Origin: Mesorhabditis belari
Taxonomy: Eukaryota; Nematoda; Chromadorea; Rhabditida; Rhabditidae
DNA: 64,000 nt
Assembly: GCA_958450365.1 (NCBI GenBank)
Contig: CAUEEP010000741.1
Span: 504,001 to 568,000, forward strand
Direction of reading: 5' to 3'
Under the pieces are notes generated by a model. It had not been told where the DNA came from. It searched no databases and saw only the letters and a list, made by a program, of their open reading frames with translations. Of this stretch, positions 10,501 through 22,544 are shown piece after piece (position 1 is the first letter of the stretch; each line of letters opens with the position of its first letter). Both the position numbers and the translations under genes were made by a program.

Positions 10501-13500
10501 ATAAATCTATCTATTAATCTAATAAAGCTATCTATTAAATATAAATAAATAGATCTAATAAATCTAATCTATCTATTAATCTAATAAATCTAATCTATCT
10601 ATTAATCTAATAAATCTATCTATTAAATACAATAAATAAAACTTACAAGTCTCAAATTTCACGGCCACCAATTTATTCTCGTTTTTCAAATCTTTCGCCG
10701 AGTAGATCGTCCCGTACGAGCCGAAGTTGATCTTTTGAATGACTTGGAATCTAAATTTTAGAGTTAATAATGTTTTATCCCATTTAAGCCTTGATTTCGC
10801 ATTTAGGTACACCAGAAATGGTGTGCTTATGAGCACAAAGTAATGCTAAGCATGTCCATATTAAAATTAACATAATATTAACTTACCGATTATTGATAAC
10901 CAATCCGATTTTCGCTCGAATCGCATTCGATCGATCCATATCCATCACAGCATTGTTCCACGAATCAAGATTTGAAGATGGCGTTAACTGAATGGTTTTG
11001 GTTGTAAAGTAAGTACCTACATGACATGTTATCACTAATAAGTGCTCAATGAAATGCTTACCGGTTGTCCATCGGGTCCAATCAGCACATTTTGTCTTTG
11101 TGGCGTTTGGACGAACATCATCGAGTCCTAGAATTGTAAATGACACAAGAATGACACAAGAACTTGCATTTTGCGACACAAAAACACAAGAACTTGAATT
11201 TTATGACACAAAAACACCAGAACTTGAATTTTATGACACAAAAACACAAGAACTTGAATTTTATGACACAAAAACACCAGAACCTGAATTTTGTGACACA
11301 AAAACACAAGAATGACACAAGAACTTGAATTTTATGACACAAAAACACAAGAACGACACAAGAACTTGAATTTAGTCTAGTTTACAGGTAAAGTAAATGC
11401 ATTTAAATGCTTTGAAGAAAGTTCTATCTAATATTGAATCCAAAATAAACATACGGGTTGCTGAAAGATCTGTTGTGGATGAACACATTGTGATTGGTAG
11501 ATGTGTTGTGGAAGGGATGGAGGTGAGTACATTTGAGATATCATCGCTGCGCCATTCGGAAATGAGACTGGTGAGGGCAGCGGGGAGAGGTACTAGAAAA
11601 TTGAGGATTTTTCTTCAAAGAGTTAACATGAACAGAACTTGTCATCGCTAACTAAAAGACTATTAACTAACAATGACCTAACGGAAACCTAATGATCTAA
11701 AAAACTTTAGATCTAATGGTGCTCAATAGAAATGAAATGACTAAAGATTTTAATCAGATTTTAATTCTTATCAAGATGCCTAGTGCCATAATTATACTAA
11801 TAGAAGCATCCTCCTATAACGACGGCCAGAGCGTCACGTAGTCTAACTTTAAGCGCCTCGTTCTCAGCGCCGTTTTATGCTACAGTGTGCGCTCAAGTAT
11901 CAAACAATAGCCCCGAATCTCAGCTATATTTTGACACCAATTTTACATTTTTTGAAAGTATGGGCGCTTTGAAAAAAATGAATTACTGGAAGAAGCTGAA
12001 AAAATTTTGCGACTACGCGACTGTACGGGGGGGGGTGCTTTTATTAGAATAATTAGGAGAATCCCTTTCAAAACCAACCATCGTTTGTCCTCCAGAAGCA
12101 CTCTGCACAAAGTATCCCTTGGATTGCGGGGGGATTGGAGCGGCTTGTGGTGATAAGCAGTGATGAGACAATTGGGGTGGATGAAGAGCTGCTTGGATGG
12201 GTAAAACGGGTGGTGGAGGTGGGGGAGAAGTGAAGAATTGTTGATGGGGAGGAGGGTGGGAGAGGTGAGTGCCGGGAATCATTGACGACATCGATGATGG
12301 CTGCTGGAACATCAGGATTTGACCGGATGGCGGTGCCTGAAATCAATCTAGACTTGCTTCGTTTAATTACTCAAATTTTATCGTAATTGTATCGAAATGT
12401 ACTCAAATTGTATCGAAAAAAATGATTGGGGATCGTAAAACGATGCATTTCGCAGATTCAAATGGAAATCTCGACTAGGAAATCTGTTGATTGGGGGTTT
12501 TCTTTTGAAAATGTCGTCATTTTCAAAAGAATCTCTTGTCATTCTTGTCAATTATCCCCCGGTGAGATCTCCAACAATATAACAATAGCCAATGGGGAAT
12601 AGCCTGAGGAATAAAAAGGAAATGGGGAATTTCGAAAGTAAAAAGGAAACGATTGGGCTAAAGTTACATCATAGAATTGATGGTTTAGATTGGTTTAAAC
12701 AGCTTAAAGCAGCTTAAAGACAGCTTAAAGCAGCTTAAAGCTCGCCTCAACTCGATAAAAATGGTTAGAGCAATACCAGTAGCTACGGAAAGCAAAAGAT
12801 CTAGGGTTCAATCTCCTCTCCAGATATCTACTTTTTCTTTATTACAGAAGAAGCTACTTACAAAGCATCCAAACATCAATCATTAGCAGTCTTAACTCAA
12901 AAGCTCATCTCATAAAAGCACATGACATTTTCTAAGTCAACCACCAAAATAACGTCATTTAGTTATCAATAACAGTAACAGCTAGCAGCCATTTAGTTTC
13001 AGTGACAGCTAGCAGCCATTCAGTTCCAATGACAGCTAGCAGCCATTTAGTTTCAGTGACAGCTAGCAGCCATTCAGTTCCAATGACAGCTAGCAGCCAT
13101 TCAGTTCCAATGACAGCTAGCAATAGTATCATCGGAATTCTAATACTATATTTAGAGTCCAGAAAAAGTTTTTACCTGACTCTGCCCGTGCCACGGTGCC
13201 GGTGGTGGTCGACTCATATCAGGCGGGGAAACAATCGATAGCGGTGGATGGGATTGAGATAGATGAATGGGGAATGAGTGTACATTTCTTCCATTTTGAA
13301 ATGTTTGATGTTGGTGTGTCTGGAGTGGAATTGGATGGTGATGAGTGAGCACTCTTCCCATTAACATCGATCCACCCAGGGTCCCTCCGTGCACTGTTTC
13401 ATAGCTGAAATTCGAAGAGTATTTGATGGAATACTTTGAAAAAAATGTAGACTGTTTAGATTTTGATTTAGATGTATATATATATATATTTATAAAGCTT

Positions 13501-15201
13501 TTGATAGCTTTTAAAATTACAAAGCTAAAGGCTAAGCTAATCAAAACTATATAGAATCAGTGACCCCTAAAATGGCTATAATTAGAAAAACCTATTTGAA
13601 TATCTAAAAAGTTTACTACGTTACTTTATAGTACTTTATACGTTACTTTATAGTACTTTATACGTTTATAAACTTATCTACCTTTTCTATAAGCTTTTAG
13701 ATTTAGAATACCGTATTTTCTCTAATATTGGATTGGTGAATTGAAAACTATTTTTATATGTGACAGTTTGAGCACTTTCTTCAAAAGAAACTCACTTTGG
13801 TGTCAATGGAAAAGTTGTAGAGAATCAAAAATCAAGCTTATATCCAAATTTTCAGAACGATTCAAAAACTGGTTTTCAAGAAGTGTCAAATTTACAAATT
13901 TTCACAAAACTTGCATTTTAAGCGAAACTACTAAGTGTATCTTTTTGGAAATTTGGCTATCAGCCTCATTTTTGATTCTCTACAACTTTTCTATTGACAC
14001 CAAAATGGGTTTCTTTTGAAGAAAGTGCTCAAACTCTCTATCGGACATCTCCAGTCCTCCATTTTTGAGTCTCACACTTGTCTCACACACAAACCAAAAT
14101 CAAATCAAATCAATCCTACTACGAAAGAGGAATCCGCAAATTGCCTGTAAAATGGGCAGAAGTCGTCAATAATAATGGAAATTATTTGGATTCATGGTTT
14201 TATGTTCAATAAATTTTAGTTCAAAGTCCCAAGTTCAAAGTTTTCGATTCACCAACCCAATAGTTGTGCACCCGGCCGAGCCGAGTTGACGACTATTTTA
14301 CGGTTTCCAAGTTTTCACAGAAGCTCAACACTCAAATCCCCCACTAGATCTCATCGTCAGCTACATTTTCCGACCCCACATCGATAGGTTCTGATAAGCG
14401 GTTCTCGAGATTTCGAGCAATTTAGGCGACGCTCATGGTGCACTACTATTAGAGAAAATACGGTAATACTAATAAATAAAATCTGAACCTTAGAAATCTA
14501 TTTCTGGGCGAGTATCAACTTGTCCGTTTCGCTAAAGCTCTATTTGAGCTGAAAAAGCGTTCATTTCCGTTCATTTAGAGTCAGATTTAGAAGATATTCA
14601 TTCAGTCAAGAGATCTAGAATTTTATGTTTTATATATTTTATATAATTATAGATATAATTTATATGATTATAGATATAATTTTATATATTTAATATAATT
14701 ATAACTATAATTTCCTATATCAAACTTCTATAGCTTATATAACTTCCTATATGCAATGGCCTATGTCCAATTCCCTATATCCAATTCCCTATATGCAATT
14801 CTCTATATCCAATTCCCTATATCCAATTCCCTATATCCAATACCCTATATCCAATTCCCTATAACCAATTCCCTATATCCAATGCCCTATATCCAATTCT
14901 CTATATCCAATTCCCTATATCCAATTCCCTATATCCAATACCCTATATCCAATTCCCTATATGCAATTCCCTATATGCAATTCTCTATATCCAATTCTCT
15001 ATATCCAATTCCCTATATCCAATTCCCTATATGCAATTCCCTATATGCAATTCCCTATATCCAATTCCCTATAACCAATTCCCTATATCCAATTCCCTAT
15101 ATCCAATTCCCTATATCCAATTCCCTATATCCAATTCCCTATATCCAATTCCCTATATCCAATTCCCTATATCCAACATCAATACTCGCTCACCTATGCA
15201 T
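7521..15201 (-). CDS. Casein kinase 1 family protein kinase with Pro/His/Gln-rich N-terminus
   Basis: Ser/Thr kinase of the CK1 superfamily, about 666 aa. Exons on the minus strand: 15194-15201 (Met-His), 13176-13404, 12079-12336, 11455-11592, 11062-11127, 10887-10987, 10647-10750, 9998-10105, 9560-9666, 9343-9503, 9057-9234, 8540-8686, 7904-8091, 7699-7785, 7521-7641; all join in phase. Residues 1 to about 230 are low-complexity and P/Q/H/S-rich. The kinase domain follows: a Gly-loop ([13 protein letters not shown], first Gly replaced by Asn), VAVK lysine, [14 protein letters not shown] catalytic loop, IDFGLAR metal-binding loop, and the CK1 hallmark [13 protein letters not shown]...RRDD. 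Catalytic Lys, Asp and DFG are intact, so it should be active. The donor of exon 12079-12336 (GTTGGT) and the tiny first exon are the weakest calls. The 3' end may instead splice at 7552 to 7021. Introns carry several arrays and two transposon copies. Nematodes have many CK1 paralogues, so no symbol is given. Confidence 0.88.
10379..10630. repeat. AT-rich array in kinase intron
   Basis: Imperfect repeats of AATAAATCTATCTATTAATCT and AAATAGCTC variants filling the intron between exons 9998-10105 and 10647-10750. Confidence 0.75.
11139..11372. repeat. Minisatellite in kinase intron, about 30-38 bp unit
   Basis: Six or seven copies of a unit with TGACACAAAAACACAAGAAC followed by TTGAATTTTA. It lies just upstream (minus sense) of exon 11062-11127. 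Confidence 0.85.
11805..12040. mobile_element. Family A MITE, copy 2 (degraded)
   Basis: Inverted relative to copy 1. It keeps CTACGCGACTGTACG (about 12014-12028), GAATCTCAGCTATATTTTGA and a tail of AAAGTATGGGCGC repeats. It ends about 40 bp from the 3' edge of kinase exon 12079-12336. Confidence 0.65.
12985..13125. repeat. Minisatellite, 27 bp unit, kinase intron
   Basis: Five copies of GACAGCTAGCAGCCATTCAG plus TTCCAAT, alternating with a TTTCAGT variant. Confidence 0.85.
13709..14465. mobile_element. Family B MITE interrupted by a mariner remnant
   Basis: The outer inverted ends are TACCGTATTTTCTCTAATA (13709-13727) and TATTAGAGAAAATACGGTA (14447-14465). The same terminal sequence occurs alone at 5124-5165. 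The left arm is split exactly at a TA by the element at 13728-14260; removing that insertion restores CTAATAGTTGTGCACC, which pairs with the right arm. Confidence 0.8.
13728..14260 (+). mobile_element. Internally deleted mariner, copy 1
   Basis: Ends are TTGGATTGGTGAATTG (left) and GATTCACCAACCCAA (right), flanked by TA on both sides, the Tc1/mariner target-site duplication. Near the right end (about 14125-14205) one frame still encodes [20 protein letters not shown], the C-terminal signature of mariner transposases; the rest of the transposase is gone. The middle is a large inverted repeat (CACTTTCTTCAAAAGAAAC and its complement). It cannot transpose by itself. Confidence 0.88.
14745..15178. 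repeat. CCAATTCCCTATAT array, kinase intron 1
   Basis: About thirty copies of a 14 bp unit (CCAATTCCCTATAT with GCAATT, ATAACC variants). The 153-codon frame across it is an artefact of a period not broken by stops. Confidence 0.9.
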
Positions 15202-16137
15202 TCTAGTGCTCTCCTAACCGTTGGCGTTGGGGCAGAATTCCAAGAATTCCTCGGAAAGAATTCCAAATTATTTTTCCAACATCTAAAAGTGATTTAGTTA
15301 AGAGTATATTTTAATTTATTCAAATTGATTTAGAAAAAAAAAAGAATCGCATTGTTTGTGGGCAATGGGATTCACACACCGAGGGGGGGCGCTCGGCCCC
15401 AACGCGAGATTAAATGGACCTCAGCCGGTTGGTCGGCTACGGTAGAAAGGGCAACGAATAGAGGAAATGTGCGAGCCAATAACACAAACTACGACCGAAA
15501 TACAGCTAACACTCTTTCATTCGAAAGAAGATACACGTTGAGTTGACGAAAGATTGTGTTTCTGGCGATTTTCTGGCATTTTCAGGCAATTTCCTCATCG
15601 TTTTTTATCGTTTTTGTTAGAAAATTTAAAAAAAGCACTCAATTATTGATTTTTTCGAAGAATTTTTATAAAAATCGAATTTTTTGATTGAAAGCCTTTG
15701 ACTTTCTAAAGAATTTTTTCATTTTTGACTTTTAATTTTGAAGAATTAAGCAATTATCGATTAAATCGAATACAGCTCTTTGAATACAGGTCTTTGAATA
15801 CAGCTCTTTGAGTACAGCTCTTTAAATATAGCTCCTTGAATACAGGTCTTTGAATACAGGTCTTTGAATACAGGTCTTTGAATACAGCTTCTTGAGTACA
15901 GCTCCTTGAATACAGCTTCTTGAATACAGCTCTTTGAATCCAGCTTCTTGAATACAGCCCTTTGAATACAGCTCCTTGAATACAGCTCCTTGAATACAGG
16001 TCTTTGAATACAGCTTCTTGAGTACAGCTCCTTGAATACAGCTCCTTGAATACAGCTCTTTGTCTTTTTTAATCCTTTTTCTTTATCCTTTTTCTAAAGT
16101 AAATCAATTTCTATCAATCAATCAATTTCTAGATAAA
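15202..16137. promoter_or_regulatory. Shared upstream region of the divergent kinase and VMA21-like genes
   Basis: Runs between the kinase start (minus strand) and the VMA21-like start (plus strand). About 15205-15760 is unique AT-rich DNA, and about 15770-16060 is an array of about twenty TTTGAATACAGCTC (14 bp) units. No defined promoter element can be named. Inference: at least part serves both genes. Confidence 0.45.
15770..16060. repeat. TTTGAATACAGCTC array
   Basis: Fourteen-bp unit with CTTGAATACAGCTC and TTTGAATACAGGTC variants, ending about 75 bp before the VMA21-like start codon. Confidence 0.9.
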
Positions 16138-17004
16138 ATGGATCGAAAAGATTCGGCGAATCTCTCTTCGTCGAGTGAAGAAAATCATGGTGAAGCTCTT
16201 CTCGTTGAACCGGAGCAATCAATCGATGAAATGCTTTTCGCGGACCCAGCACTTGAACCAACGGAATTTGAGAAGCAACAAGCCGAGGATCCGTTTCTTC
16301 GACCGATCGCCGACGAGCAACAACAGTTTTATTCAGGTAACACGCGGATTGCTCGATGAAAAAACGTCGATTAATCGAGTAAAAATTACTCATGCAGATT
16401 TTACTCGAGTAAATTACTTACTCGCGAGGAACACACTCTAGTCAAAGTGCCCCAATCCCTCGTACAGTCGCGTAATCGCCGTATTTAGTATTTCATTTTT
16501 TTCAAAGCACCCGTACTTCCAAAAAATGCGTCTTTGGTATCAAAAAATAGCTGAAATTCAGAGCTATTTTTTGATACCTAAGCGCGCATTGTAGCTTAAA
16601 CCAGTGTCGAGAAAAACTCGTTCAAAGCTAGAGCTACGCAACACTCCGCACCGTCTTTATGGGGGTGGGGTACTATTACAGTATTTACGGTAGTTAAGCG
16701 CTCAATTCATAGCCAGATTTCACATTAAAGCCAAATTTCAGACGATGACACGGGTCGTGCCGTCACAAACCTCATCATCTTCTCCCTTCTAATGTTCACA
16801 ACGCCATTCATCGTCATGTATTTGACGTATCAATTCCTCTTCATCGATCACTTTCATTTGAGCTCCGAAACGGCGATTCTTTATTCGGCTCTTTGTGCGA
16901 TCGTTTCTGTTTTAACGATCGTTATTTGGTTTGTGAAAACGGCATATAATGAAGAGGTTGAAGCAAAGAAAATATTGGATGCTGGACAGAAGAAAAGCGA
17001 TTGA
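16138..17004 (+). CDS. VMA21-like V-ATPase assembly factor
   Basis: Two exons, 16138-16336 and 16742-17004, give 153 aa. VMA21 is a small ER membrane protein that helps assemble the V0 sector of the vacuolar ATPase. The first 74 residues are hydrophilic and acidic, longer than in yeast or human VMA21 but reasonable for a nematode. Two membrane helices follow, near 77-97 (NLIIFSLLMFTTPFIVMYL) and 112-132 (AILYSALCAIVSVLTIVIW), then a charged tail ending KKSD, close to the C-terminal lysine-rich retrieval signals of the family. The start follows a TTTCTAG acceptor by about 5 bp. The intron holds a family A MITE. The assignment rests on length, topology and tail, not on a long motif. Confidence 0.72.
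16445..16693. mobile_element. Family A MITE, copy 3, inside the VMA21-like intron
   Basis: Same orientation as copy 1, sharing CTCGTACAGTCGCGTA, the AGCTATTTTTTGATACCTAA hairpin, AGAGCTACGCAACACTCCGC and the right end ACTATTACAGTATTTACGGT. It accounts for about 250 of the 405 bp intron. Confidence 0.85.
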
Positions 17005-18529
17005 AATCGGTGCGAATGAAAGGTGAGACTGACTTGATTTTCATTTAAAATCATTTGCTCATTCGAGTGCTAAATAGAAAGCACAAACAAATCGTCTCTA
17101 CCGTAGTCTATTTTCTATTGTGCACGATTTTGATCGAAGTCAAGATTCAAGTTTAGTCAAACATTTTTTGGTGTTTAAAAAGCTACTTTTTCGACCATAT
17201 ACTTTTACAGTGCTCTATTTGCGAACAATTCTGATGAACTAGTAGCATTCATTAGGTTTAGGCTTAGGCTCAGACTTAGGCTCAGGCTTGGGCTCAGGCT
17301 TAGGCTCATGCTCAGGCTTAGGCTCATGCTCAGGCTTAGGCTCAGGCTCATGCTCAGGCTTAGGCTCAGGCTTAGGCTTAGGCTCAGGCTTAGGCTCATG
17401 CTCAGGCTTAGGCTTAGGCTCAGGCTTAGGCTCATGCTCAGGCTTAGGCTTAGGTTTAGGCTTAGGCTTCCTATAGCACTTGTTTCCCACAAATAGACCC
17501 TTTTAGTAACAAAAATTTTTCAGAAACTTGTACAACACGTGAAGAGACGGGCCAAGTCTTTCAAATTTTAAATGGATCAGTCATTAAAAACTTTAACAAA
17601 TTTGTACTCTACATTCCAAAATCTTGCTTTTCTTTAGATACAAAAATCTAATTTTTAAAATTCACTTATCCCCGATCACTTTTGTCAAGCCACTCGATTT
17701 CTACGATCTTTGCTCAACTTCCAAAAATTTCTTCAGAAACTTCTATATCGCTAGATTTTAGCTCTTAGTACAATTTCGAACCCCCAGATTTCATTGTTAT
17801 TTCTTTTTCCATACATGAAACGATTTTTGACTTTTTATTCAAAACGTTTGCACTCATTCACAATAATCACTAACACTGTACAAACATAAGGAGGAATAAA
17901 TCACACAAAAAGTTCAACTCAACATATAACATGACAAAATGGTAGAAAGGCTGAAAAGTTGCTATATTCGATTCAGGTATGCGGAAAATACCCGAGTCCA
18001 AAAAAAAGTTTCAAAAAGAAGGGAAATCAGGAATGGAAAAAACCGTTATAAACAAAGCTGCAGCTACAGTGAAACTCATACGTGTTAGGTAGATAAATGG
18101 TATGTACAAGTTAAAGAGGTAAAAATTGATACAGAGTTAAAGCAAGGGGAAAATTTTTAGACAAACAGTCTACGAGCGCCAGCGCTTCGGAAAAAAGGCT
18201 GACAGGGAAAATTTTAAATGAAATTAAACAAATTTCTAAAGTTTTACGGTTTTCGTTGGGGAAATGTTTGTCATTTGGACTAGGAAACAAATTAAAAGCT
18301 CACTGAGAATGCTTACGTTGGAAAAAAACCAGGCTGGGATTTAGATGAACATAAAGAATATAGGACACGATATATGTAAGTTAGGGGTTAGTGACAGCAA
18401 ATGGGCGAAATTGGCTGGATAGGATGGCCGTACCCGCGTGGAGAACCCTTAAAAGAATCAGTTTCAAGTTTTCAAATAGAAACTTCAGTCGTCTTGTCTA
18501 GCAAAGTCTAACAACTGAGCTGACAGCTA
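17005..18529. other. Region between convergent VMA21-like and PARN genes; GGCTTA/GGCTCA array at 17252-17470
   Basis: The array is hexameric (GGCTTA, GGCTCA, TGCTCA) and gives long Leu/Ser or Lys/Pro frames on both strands that are not genes. The remaining 1.0 kb (17.5-18.5 kb) is unique, AT-rich and without a recognisable gene. Confidence 0.6.
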
Positions 18530-21500
18530 TCAAACAGCAATCACTTCAACCAACCATCGAAGCATTGGAGATCCTTGAGTAGAGAGTGTGGAGCCATCAT
18601 CGCTCCTCTTCTGAAGACCATATTGAGATTTACTGCCTTGCGAATCGTTCGAGCTGACGGAGTAGGAACGAGGCCTGAAAGAAGAAAAATGAATGTCGAA
18701 AATGGGTATTTTCTTCTAATGAGCTTAATAGTTCAAGATATCATTACTGCTAGACGTTACTATTCACACAGCTAGCAAAGTAAAAGACACTTAATGAAAA
18801 ACTAACCTTATCTGACAATCCTTATTTGGTGTGGAAATATTTGTCGTTGAAGAACAAGACGAAGCTGTATCCGATCCATCCGATAGTGAAGTAGTCGAAG
18901 AAGAGTTTGTTGATGAGACGACACGGAATGATGGATGGTACGCATAGAAGTTGAATACGCGACGATAACTAAAAACTAATCATTATGAAGTTCAACTTAT
19001 AATTAAACTTAAATCGTGCTTAAAAATGTTTATGTAAATAACTGCAAAAGCAAACTCACGTAGTATCAGTGTTGGTGGCAAGTCGTACCATCAAACCATC
19101 GATTTTTGCCTCACAACGCCACCTGAACTTAATATTTAGTAAGGCAAAAGATAGTCATTAGAAAGTATTCAACTTGGGTTAAAATGAATAAATTACCGTC
19201 CAAATTGAGCTCTCAAATCTTTGTGCAGTGAATCGAGTCCCTCTTCAACAATCACTTCAAGGACAATTTCTTCGGGATAACGTGGAGGTGGATCCATTCC
19301 TGAAAAGAAATCATAGTTAAGAACAACTATGTTGTCGAACAATTACTTACCAAGTAAGTTAATGTATGGAATGCACAGAAGTGGAACAGGAATCCGACAC
19401 GCAAATGGGCGAACCGTGTATAGAAGAGTTCGAAATGGGAGAGGGCTTGGATTTCCACTAAAATACACGTGATTATTGCGTTTTAAGGACACTTTCAAGA
19501 AGTCAAGTGCATATTACCACATGCTTATCCTATTCAAACGAACCTTGGTTTAGCAATGAGATGACCCAATTTCACAAAGGCTTGCCCGGTCACCAAAGCA
19601 TCATAGGCCGCATTGTGAAAGGTTGTTCCTAAAATGAGAAATGTAACAGCATGACCTGACAATAAACTACGTTTATATTTATTCCGTCGCGATGTCCTTC
19701 CAGTAACCGAAAATCCGTGTGAATACTCAAATGTTGGAAAAGTGCCGAGTCGACTTGGGGCCTCACTAAAAAAAAAATTTAATTACTCACAATTTTGAAG
19801 TCAACTTCTTCTTGAACAAAGCAAACCTTTCGCAAAATGAGCTCAAATTCTCTAAACGAAAGTCGACGATTCCGTGCCAGGACAATTGCTAAACAAAAAG
19901 CTAATATATAAAGCTTGACTTTAGTTACATTTTTGCTTTCTTCCGCCAAGATCTTTGTGTCGATGACAATCGGGAAAACGGCAGTCGCAACTTCTTTGAA
20001 TTTCTCGTAGTCATCTAAAGTTGGAATCGTTGTATTTTGACAATAATAAAAAATCATTCAGTTTTTCTTTTAATATTTGTTTGTTTTATACAGTAAAAAC
20101 CTTACCAGGCAAATCTGCAATAAAATGTTGATACAAGTAAAGGAGATCAAAGAGACAATTGTGGCCGATGATTGGCTAAAAGTTAAACCTATTGAAAAAA
20201 AGTTGAGATTTCACAAACCAGCCGATTCTCAATAATTGCCATTACAATGTCCGATGCACCGGCCAATTCATTCACTGCTCTAAAATGAAGTTTTAAAAAA
20301 ACAACACAAAACAAACGTTTTCAGTAGATCGGCCTTCTTTTCTTTTACTTCGTCAAGAGATGGGCGGACTGGAGAACAAGTGAGCTAAAAGAAAACAATT
20401 GAGTCGTTGCAGAAAGATATGCTTGATCTTTACTTACTTCTCAAGTTATAATAGGTTGTGCAAGATCAGGAAGTGCATTTTAACTTCAAAATCAATTACC
20501 AAATTTCCAGTGATATCCAGTCGAATCCCCGGTACCGTTGCGTACAGTTTGTAGAGCAAAAAGGCGTTGTGAAGAGGGCTCATCTCAGTCTCACCGATGA
20601 GGATGTGAAATTCTTCCCAGATTCTAAAATTTCAGATCAAGTTTACCGTTTGTGGTTCATAATATTTCGCCTAATGAACTTGAGCGCTTACAAATCTCTT
20701 GCTCCCTCGCTCCCGGTCGTTTTGCGTCGAATTTTAGCCAATTTTGAGTGGAGAATCGATTGAATATGCTCGAAGAGTGATTGAAATTCATGCGAGAAGT
20801 ACCTAAACCAAATTTTTAATAGTTTGTTGATAATTTTATGCCATAGTTATTGCACCCACCAAGCTTTACAATTTATTAAGGATTTAATAGAAATGTCCCC
20901 TTGACTAGTGTACATTTGAATACACTATACATATGTATAGTGTATTCATTTTAATAGATAGGCGCTAAGGTTTCTCATCTTTTAGCACGAAAATACATTC
21001 CTTTTTGATATGACTAATTCCAAAACGTCGATTCCCGCCGGTCATTTGTCATTGCGCGCCAAAAGGGAACGCTGCGGTGGAAAAAAAACCGGCCGGTCAC
21101 GCGCTCGGGAAATTCCCTCTGGGCAAACAGTTTCAGGAATTGAAATCATTTTATATTTGTGTTGGAAAGAAAAAAAATCCAGGTTTAAAGCATGTTATCA
21201 CTTTTAATTTAAAAATAGTAAAATATACCGAGCCGTGTCATTCTTTGATGTCAATTCGTCGAGCGCTTTCTTCTGCTCATCCAAATTCAGATGAGAAACA
21301 CCCTCCGAAATCAACTAAAAAAAATATGTAAGAAAATCTGCAGCATTCAACAAAATACCTTGTTAAAATCGAAGCCATGTGATTCGAGAAACGCCAATGA
21401 AGCAACGGAGAACGAACATTCGTGTCGGGAGAGGCCATTTTTGAAGAGGAACACATTGTAGACATCGACTTTGTATCTAAACAATCTTTTAAAATTTGCA

Positions 21501-22100
21501 AACTTTAAAATCGTACTTGAAGCCCGAGTCGTGTGCTGTAAAAAATGCGATGCCGAGTTGAATGGGTGGGAATCGCTGCACAGAGGCCCGCTGCTTTCGA
21601 TATCTGAACAATAAATCATTGATGGATATTCAAAACAAAAATCTTTGTTCAGATCTGCCACCAATCTATTAAATTTTTTCCAACAACTAAAGGGGGAAGT
21701 CTCTGTTGTTTTTGTTGACACAAAATGCTTTCAAATTAAAGAGCAAATGATGACGTAAGATTGTCAAAAAATTTTGCAGCCCCGCTTGAGCAAAAGTGAT
21801 CGAGACTTGGTAATTGATCGAGCAAAGTAACAAAATAAATAATTTTCGACTCACCTATCCGCGGGAGAATCGAAAAGCGAGCATTTTAGAGTCGAATCCT
21901 CCGGGTCGAGGCCCAAAAACTCGACGTCAACAGCTAAAAAGAAAAATGTAAACGCAGAAGTTAAAAATTTACACAATTTTTACAAACTTTATAAGAAATT
22001 TTTGCCAAATCGTCAAAAACTTGCCAACAAACGAGGCCTTCTTCACCACATTTTCGAGGTCACGATAAATCTCCTTGAAGTTATTGCATGTTATTTCCAT
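18530..22100 (-). CDS. parn-1: PARN-family poly(A)-specific ribonuclease
   Basis: 3'-5' exonuclease of the DEDD group, related to PARN and PNLDC1; the nematode PARN-1 trims piRNA 3' ends. Nineteen exons (minus): 22025-22100, 21855-21933, 21517-21603, 21359-21476, 21229-21314, 20692-20802, 20500-20623, 20317-20384, 20219-20279, 20106-20175, 19929-20014, 19827-19888, 19656-19765, 19544-19628, 19351-19457, 19197-19299, 19060-19122, 18807-18968, 18530-18674. They join in phase to 600 aa. N-terminus MEITCNNFKEIYRDLE matches the PARN start. DEDD residues: VDVEFLGL near 27-34, IIGHNCLFDLLYL near 272, and FHNAAYDALVTG near 382. Also typical are RFPPIQLGIAFF and FLESHGFDFNK. Intron 1 uses a GC donor (TTG/GCAAGT). 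The donor at 19656 (GTCATG) is weak. The Ser/Thr-rich C-terminus ends in LRWLVEVIAV. Orthology to parn-1 rather than a second worm PARN gene is inference. Confidence 0.92.
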
Positions 22101-22544
22101 ACAATAAGTTGTTACCTAAATGAAAAAACTTTATAAAAATCAGGTTTCCAATGAAAGATTTGCGAAAAGCAACGAAATTTCGATTTTTTTTCGAAAAATT
22201 GCGAGCTTAGGGGAATTGCGATGGGAAAACGCGTGTCGATCTAAACAATTCTAAAAACGCGAAAAGATTACAGTAGGAGGAAGCGCGCGATGGGACCGGA
22301 GAAAGCCGATTAAGAAAAAGAGGAACACCTGGTGGGAATTTTTGCCCGATAAGTCTGTCTAAAAGGCGGCTATACTCCTACGCGAGTACTTAGAATGTAT
22401 TTTTGAAAAATGATCTGAGGAGGTAAAAGAGTCACGTACAGATTCTTGGTAAAGGCTTCTGCTACCTAACAAAATAAAGGAACCTTGCATGAAGGTTAGC
22501 CCGCAAATGAGATGCTAGCTTGTATATATGTTGCGTCCAAATCC

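Noticed and set aside
14756..15297. Plus-strand frames of 153 and 88 codons made of [13 protein letters not shown] repeats
   Set aside because: Produced by the CCAATTCCCTATAT array in a kinase intron; no gene signal.
17205..17496. Overlapping frames of Ser/Leu, Lys/Pro/Glu and Gly/Leu on both strands
   Set aside because: All come from the GGCTTA/GGCTCA hexamer array; open in four frames at once.
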